Shown piece after piece: positions 60,426 to 64,000 of a stretch of DNA of 64,000 nucleotides (positions are counted from its first letter, which is position 1; every line of letters starts with the position of its first letter). This DNA comes from Zhengitettix transpicula (taxonomy: Eukaryota; Arthropoda; Insecta; Orthoptera; Tetrigidae), in assembly GCA_037074705.1 (NCBI GenBank), contig CM073595.1:26131501-26195500 (forward strand). Direction: 5' to 3'. The translations under genes and the position numbers were made by a program. The notes beneath the pieces are model-generated. The model was not told the origin of the DNA. It saw only the letters and a list, made by a program, of their open reading frames with translations, and did not search any database.

Positions 60426-60985
60426 CAGGAATGCATGTCCCCCCATTTCTCAGGATTAACCGTGGTTATGTTTGTGGCAAACCGACGCGATACCTAGAAG
60501 TATGGAATGCGACTTACCAGGTCTGCAGCTCGGACAGGTTCGATTCCCGTTGGCGAATCTCTCTCTCTCTCTGCAGCAGCAGATGACCGGGGCCCCACCA
60601 AAATTGTCCAGGATCAACTCTCTCTGATGGTCCAGAGTGATCTCCACGTGTTCCTAGACTGCTCTCCCCGACGGTCCAGATCGATCTCTCCTGTGGTCGC
60701 CGACTTCTCTCTCTCCGTCCTCAAAAATCCCTATCTCCTGGTTGGTCCTTGTCTACACGTGACCCACTTCAATCTATTTTAGGGTCATACCTTCCCGCTC
60801 GTCTACCCCTTTCTTGGCCGACCATGGCCTTGTTTGCGGGACTTGCGGATTTTCCAAATCCACCCCGCCATTGTCCTCTGTCTGCTGCTCGACCCCTGCA
60901 AGCCACCTTTCCATGTTTCCAGGCAGTAATTTAGACAAATGTTATAAAATATTTGGTATTCAAATTGAAAACTAAAGGCGCACCA
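60426..60985 (+). mobile_element. SINE-like insertion in the satellite
   Basis: About 560 bp of GC-richer sequence interrupts the satellite. Near 60536-60547 it has a good polymerase III B box (CAGGTTCGATTCCCG), and the upstream GCGACTTACCAGGTCTGCAGCTCGGAC could be the rest of a degenerate tRNA-like head, though the A box is poor. The body is rich in CTCTCT and has repeated GGTCCAGA-type words. The edges have no clear duplication. The frames at 60456-60934 overlap on both strands and are not supported as genes. Confidence 0.55.
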
Positions 60986-61830
60986 TAGTATTTTATTATC
61001 GTTTTCTTGTTCATCACAGATTTACATATATTTTCTACTCGAATATATTTGCAGATGACGGTTTTGAAACTAGGACGCAGTGCTTCATTTGTTTTTATAT
61101 ATATTAATAAATTATAAAAATGTATTTCCTTAGTATTTTTTTATCGTTTTCTGGTTCATCACAGATTTACATATATTTTCTACTCGAATATATTTGCTGC
61201 TTACGGTTTTGAAATTAGGACGTACTGCTTCATTTGTTTTTATATATATTAATAAATTATAGAAGTGTTTTTCCGTTGTATTTTATTATCGTTTTCTTGT
61301 TCATCACAGATTTACATATATTTTCTACTCGAATATATTTGCAGATGACGGTTTTGAAATTAGGACGCAATGCTTCATTTGTTTTTATATATATTAATAA
61401 ATTATAAAAAAAAGGATTTCCTTAGTATTTTTTTATCGTTTTCTGGTTCATCACAGATTTACATATATTTTCTACTCGAATATATTTGCTGCTTACGGTT
61501 TTGAAATTAGGACGTACTGCTTCATTTGTTTTTATATATATTAATAAATTATAGAAGTGTTTTTCCGTTGTATTTTATTATCGTTTTCTTGTTCATCACA
61601 GATTTACATATATTTTATACTCGAATATATTTGCTGCTGACGGTTTTGAAATTAGGACGTACTGCTTCATTTGTTTTTATATACATTTCATAAATCATAA
61701 AAATGTATTTCCTTAGTATTTTATTATTGTTTTATTATTCATCACAGATTTACATATATTTTCTACTCGAATATATTTGCTGCTGACGGTTTTGAAATTA
61801 GGACGTACTGCTTCATTTGTTTTTATTTAT
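60986..61830 (+). repeat. 146-bp satellite, second block (6 monomers, alternating types)
   Basis: Six monomers with core starts near 61007, 61153, 61300, 61445, 61590 and 61735, a steady period of about 146 bp. Monomers alternate. The third and fifth of the whole array share TTCTTGTTC, GCAGATGACGG and GGACGCA. The fourth and sixth share TTCTGGTTC, GCTGCTTACGG and GGACGTACTGC. The repeated unit is therefore partly a dimer of about 292 bp. Confidence 0.92.
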
Positions 61831-63330
61831 CAAACACGCATGGTCTGTTGTTTCAACACTGATGTGTATTTAAAATCAATATTAATGAGTTTCACAAATC
61901 TTTAGTCCACAATTATTTATTCAAGTAACAATTTCTTATGTCAAATTATACAGAAGCTTTCTGCTTTAACCCTGCCATATTCTTCAGTCCACAATTTATT
62001 CAAGTAACAAATACTTTGTTTTTAATCAAAATTAATACATTAATGAAACTGACAACAAATGTAATTTTTATAAACTTTTCTGGAAATCTATTTTGTTCCT
62101 GGGCTGTTGGTGTTTTAACGTTGATGTTATTCGTTCAAGATAATTGAATTACTCCCGTAATATTTTCAGCGAACATGTTTATTTTCAACACACACGTACT
62201 ATTTGGGGAGGAATTTTATTCCCCACAGTGTACAGAACGTAGGCGTGTTACGTTGAAGAGGTTTGACGCCACTCCTAGGATCAATTGTAGTAATTAATTC
62301 ATGGCACTTGAAGCACAATCGACCCAGCATGTCGGAATCCCTAGCATCGCACACACTACAAAATTCCTCGACCCAATTATGAGAAAAACAGAATGCCTTC
62401 GTCTATTTTAAAACATTCGTTTTCGTTCCTCGTTGTAAGCGCACTTGTGTTGGAATTAAATTACGTGCACCAACGTATCCGCCACAATTCCAAACATACT
62501 TTTTATTACATGAAACTGTTACAATCATGAATCTTCCAAGTGTTTGAAATATAATTGACAAAATACCAATTTGAAGAACAGCAAATCCCAATCGAAATTA
62601 CCCAAATTCCAGACGCGTTTGTGTCGGTTCAGATAATTTGCATTGTTCTGGATGATATCGCATTGCTGAAGGAGGTAATTTATATGTCCCAGGCGAATAT
62701 TTTTTAGCTACAAATGGAAAATCATTTTAAAATTTTAGATACATATTGGATTTGTCATTTGAGTCGGATTCGTGAATATGCTTTTAACCTGCCACATTTA
62801 TGGCTACAAAGTTGTAGGTAATTGGAAAACATCATTGAAGAAGTTCAAATTAACTCCGATAGAGATCGCGGCGGCGCTACTAAAGTTCATTCTACCATTG
62901 TGGATTTGTTTTAGGAAACTAAATATTAACTGGTATCTTCTCTCATACAGACGTTTACGGTTCGGTTGCTTAAAAGGTAAACGAGAAATTGAGAACAGAA
63001 TGTGTTATAATGGAGTCAATTACCATTAATTTTAAACGGAAATGTACGAGGGATTAGGAATGATCTAAAATAAAAAGATGGCGGTCTTCTAGACAGCCCC
63101 GGCTGGAAAAAAGACGGCAGATTGAAAAATGACTTCCTCCGTTTGCGTAAACAGAAGATAGTTTTTCTAACATTTTAGAGGAGAAATAGGGGAAAACGAG
63201 TACCACTAGATAGACCCTCCTAGAAATCTTTGTAATGGTTGAAAATAAAAAAAATTGTAGCGTCAACTCCATTCATTATATTAAAATTAATTTAAATTTT
63301 GTTGTATGGCAGACGAGTAAGTACAGTTCT
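61831..63330. other. Unannotated spacer
   Basis: AT-rich noncoding with small unrelated frames. A short hairpin GGGGAGGAATTTTATTCCCC lies near 62202-62223. Nothing else is supported. Confidence 0.4.
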
Positions 63331-63536
63331 TTAATAAAACCAAAAAATTCGTCAACTTTTCTTTATGAAACAACTCTCACGTGTCAAAATTTTAAAAACA
63401 CAGGGGCTTTCGTTCTTTCGAGCATAGTCATCTGAGTGTTGTACTAGAAAAAACACAGCCCGGCACAAACTCAGCAACAGCACTAAAGTTGTTTCATAAA
63501 TAAAAGTTGACGAATTTTTAAGGTTTTGTTTTATTT
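63331..63536. repeat. Small inverted repeat, ~48-bp arms
   Basis: The left arm (63331-63377) reads AAACCAAAAAATTCGTCAAC, then TTT-TTTATGAAACAACT. The right arm (63483-63536) is its diverged reverse complement, AGTTGTTTCATAAATAAAAGTTGACGAATTTTTAAGGTTTTG. The spacer is about 105 bp and contains, on the minus strand, CTCAGATGACTATGCTCGAAAGAACGAAAG. It could be a foldback or MITE-like element; no target duplication is evident. Confidence 0.75.
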
Positions 63537-64000
63537 ACTAATATAAATTTTATTTCATCATACCCTGACCTGGAAATTTTTATAGATAAAAAAAAACCGC
63601 CAACGACAGCAGCTGGTCATTTTTTGTAGGATGTTTTAGCTCCAAATTCTTAACGACAAAGAAAACTGCAGACAACATAAAGTGAACAATTTACCTGCAT
63701 AAGCGTCTCTTTCCCTGGAAAGCTGGACGAGTGCTGTGGGTGGAAGAAGCGGACCCTCCTGGTTGGCAAAGTTGATCATGTGATGTGACCAAGGATTGGT
63801 TCATCGAAGGGACGGTTTTGAAGACACCCAAAAAATGAGGGAATATGGTCAGTTGTTAAAGAGTTGCTAATGAGTCGTTGAAGTTAGCAGTTGCGTGAAG
63901 TCAGTCTAGAGACTTTAGCCAGAGAGAGAAAGTAGCCGAGCCACCAGCATACGCCCCGAGATCAACCGAAATAAAGGGTATCACTTCGTGATACATTCCT
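63537..64000. other. Window end, unidentified GC-richer tail
   Basis: The last ~300 bases are less AT-rich and finish with AATAAAGGGTATCACTTCGTGATACATTCCT, which holds a polyadenylation-like AATAAA and a small hairpin (GTATCAC-TTC-GTGATAC). This could be the beginning of an LTR or other element that continues past the window. Confidence 0.3.

Noticed and set aside
60500..60556. Possible genuine tRNA gene
   Set aside because: The B box is good, but there is no acceptor stem or proper A box; a degenerate tRNA-like SINE head fits better.
60105..61830. Possible CRISPR-like array because of regular repeats
   Set aside because: The units are adjacent 146-bp monomers with no short repeats and unique spacers, in a eukaryotic genome; it is a satellite.

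Overview
This is repeat-dominated eukaryotic genomic DNA. It is AT-rich, has essentially no long open reading frames, carries many microsatellites, and holds a dense mix of decayed transposable elements. The repertoire fits a large insect genome: an internally deleted mariner, a jockey/CR1-type LINE, Helitrons ending in CTAG|T, gypsy-like solo LTRs with ATAT target sites, and tRNA-derived SINEs. A hemimetabolous or polyneopteran insect is my guess, but the sequence alone does not fix the taxon. Nothing prokaryotic (operons, ribosome binding sites, CRISPR, rRNA) is visible.

The only stretch that looks like host-gene sequence is a GC- and CpG-rich island at about 11.64-12.85 kb. It contains a minus-strand open frame that ends at a good GT splice donor. 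I read this as one exon of an unidentified gene, possibly with its promoter in the island. Everything else is intergenic or intronic.

Layout. 0.17-0.54 kb: a 182-bp tandem duplication. 1.08-2.15 kb: solo LTR. 6.8-7.1 kb: diverged tandem duplication. 8.75-9.24 kb: Helitron. 11.6-12.9 kb: CpG island and exon. 15.19-15.69 kb: deleted mariner, then a TA/TG microsatellite and a solo LTR with a perfect ATAC duplication (15.94-16.89 kb). 19.26-19.64 kb: palindrome. 23.58-24.17 kb: Helitron. 25.3-26.9 kb: LINE reverse-transcriptase remnant split by a later insertion. 28.4-28.8 kb: decayed mariner transposase. 30.95-31.09 kb: palindrome. 33.13-33.88 kb: second Helitron type. 37.2-39.7 kb: two solo LTRs sharing one TA microsatellite. 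40.3-44.8 kb: a 4.5-kb Helitron made of about 18 degenerate modules. 46.0-48.6 kb: an inverted repeat with arms of more than 1.1 kb. 49-53 kb: dispersed repeats and a Helitron fragment. 54.5-55.4 kb: solo LTR. 56.1-56.4 kb: SINE. 57.7-58.9 kb: Helitron pieces next to a BEL-like short LTR. 60.1-61.8 kb: a 146-bp satellite with alternating monomer types, interrupted by a SINE-like insertion. 63.3-63.5 kb: small inverted repeat.

No element here appears able to move on its own: no intact transposase, Rep/helicase, or complete retroviral or LINE frame is present. The most interesting signals are (i) several outward-facing palindromes built around a shared CTGA...GAAACGTYG motif, possibly Penelope-like or hammerhead-related, (ii) the modular Helitron, (iii) the dimeric satellite, and (iv) repeated insertion of one LTR family into ATAT/(TA)n sites.
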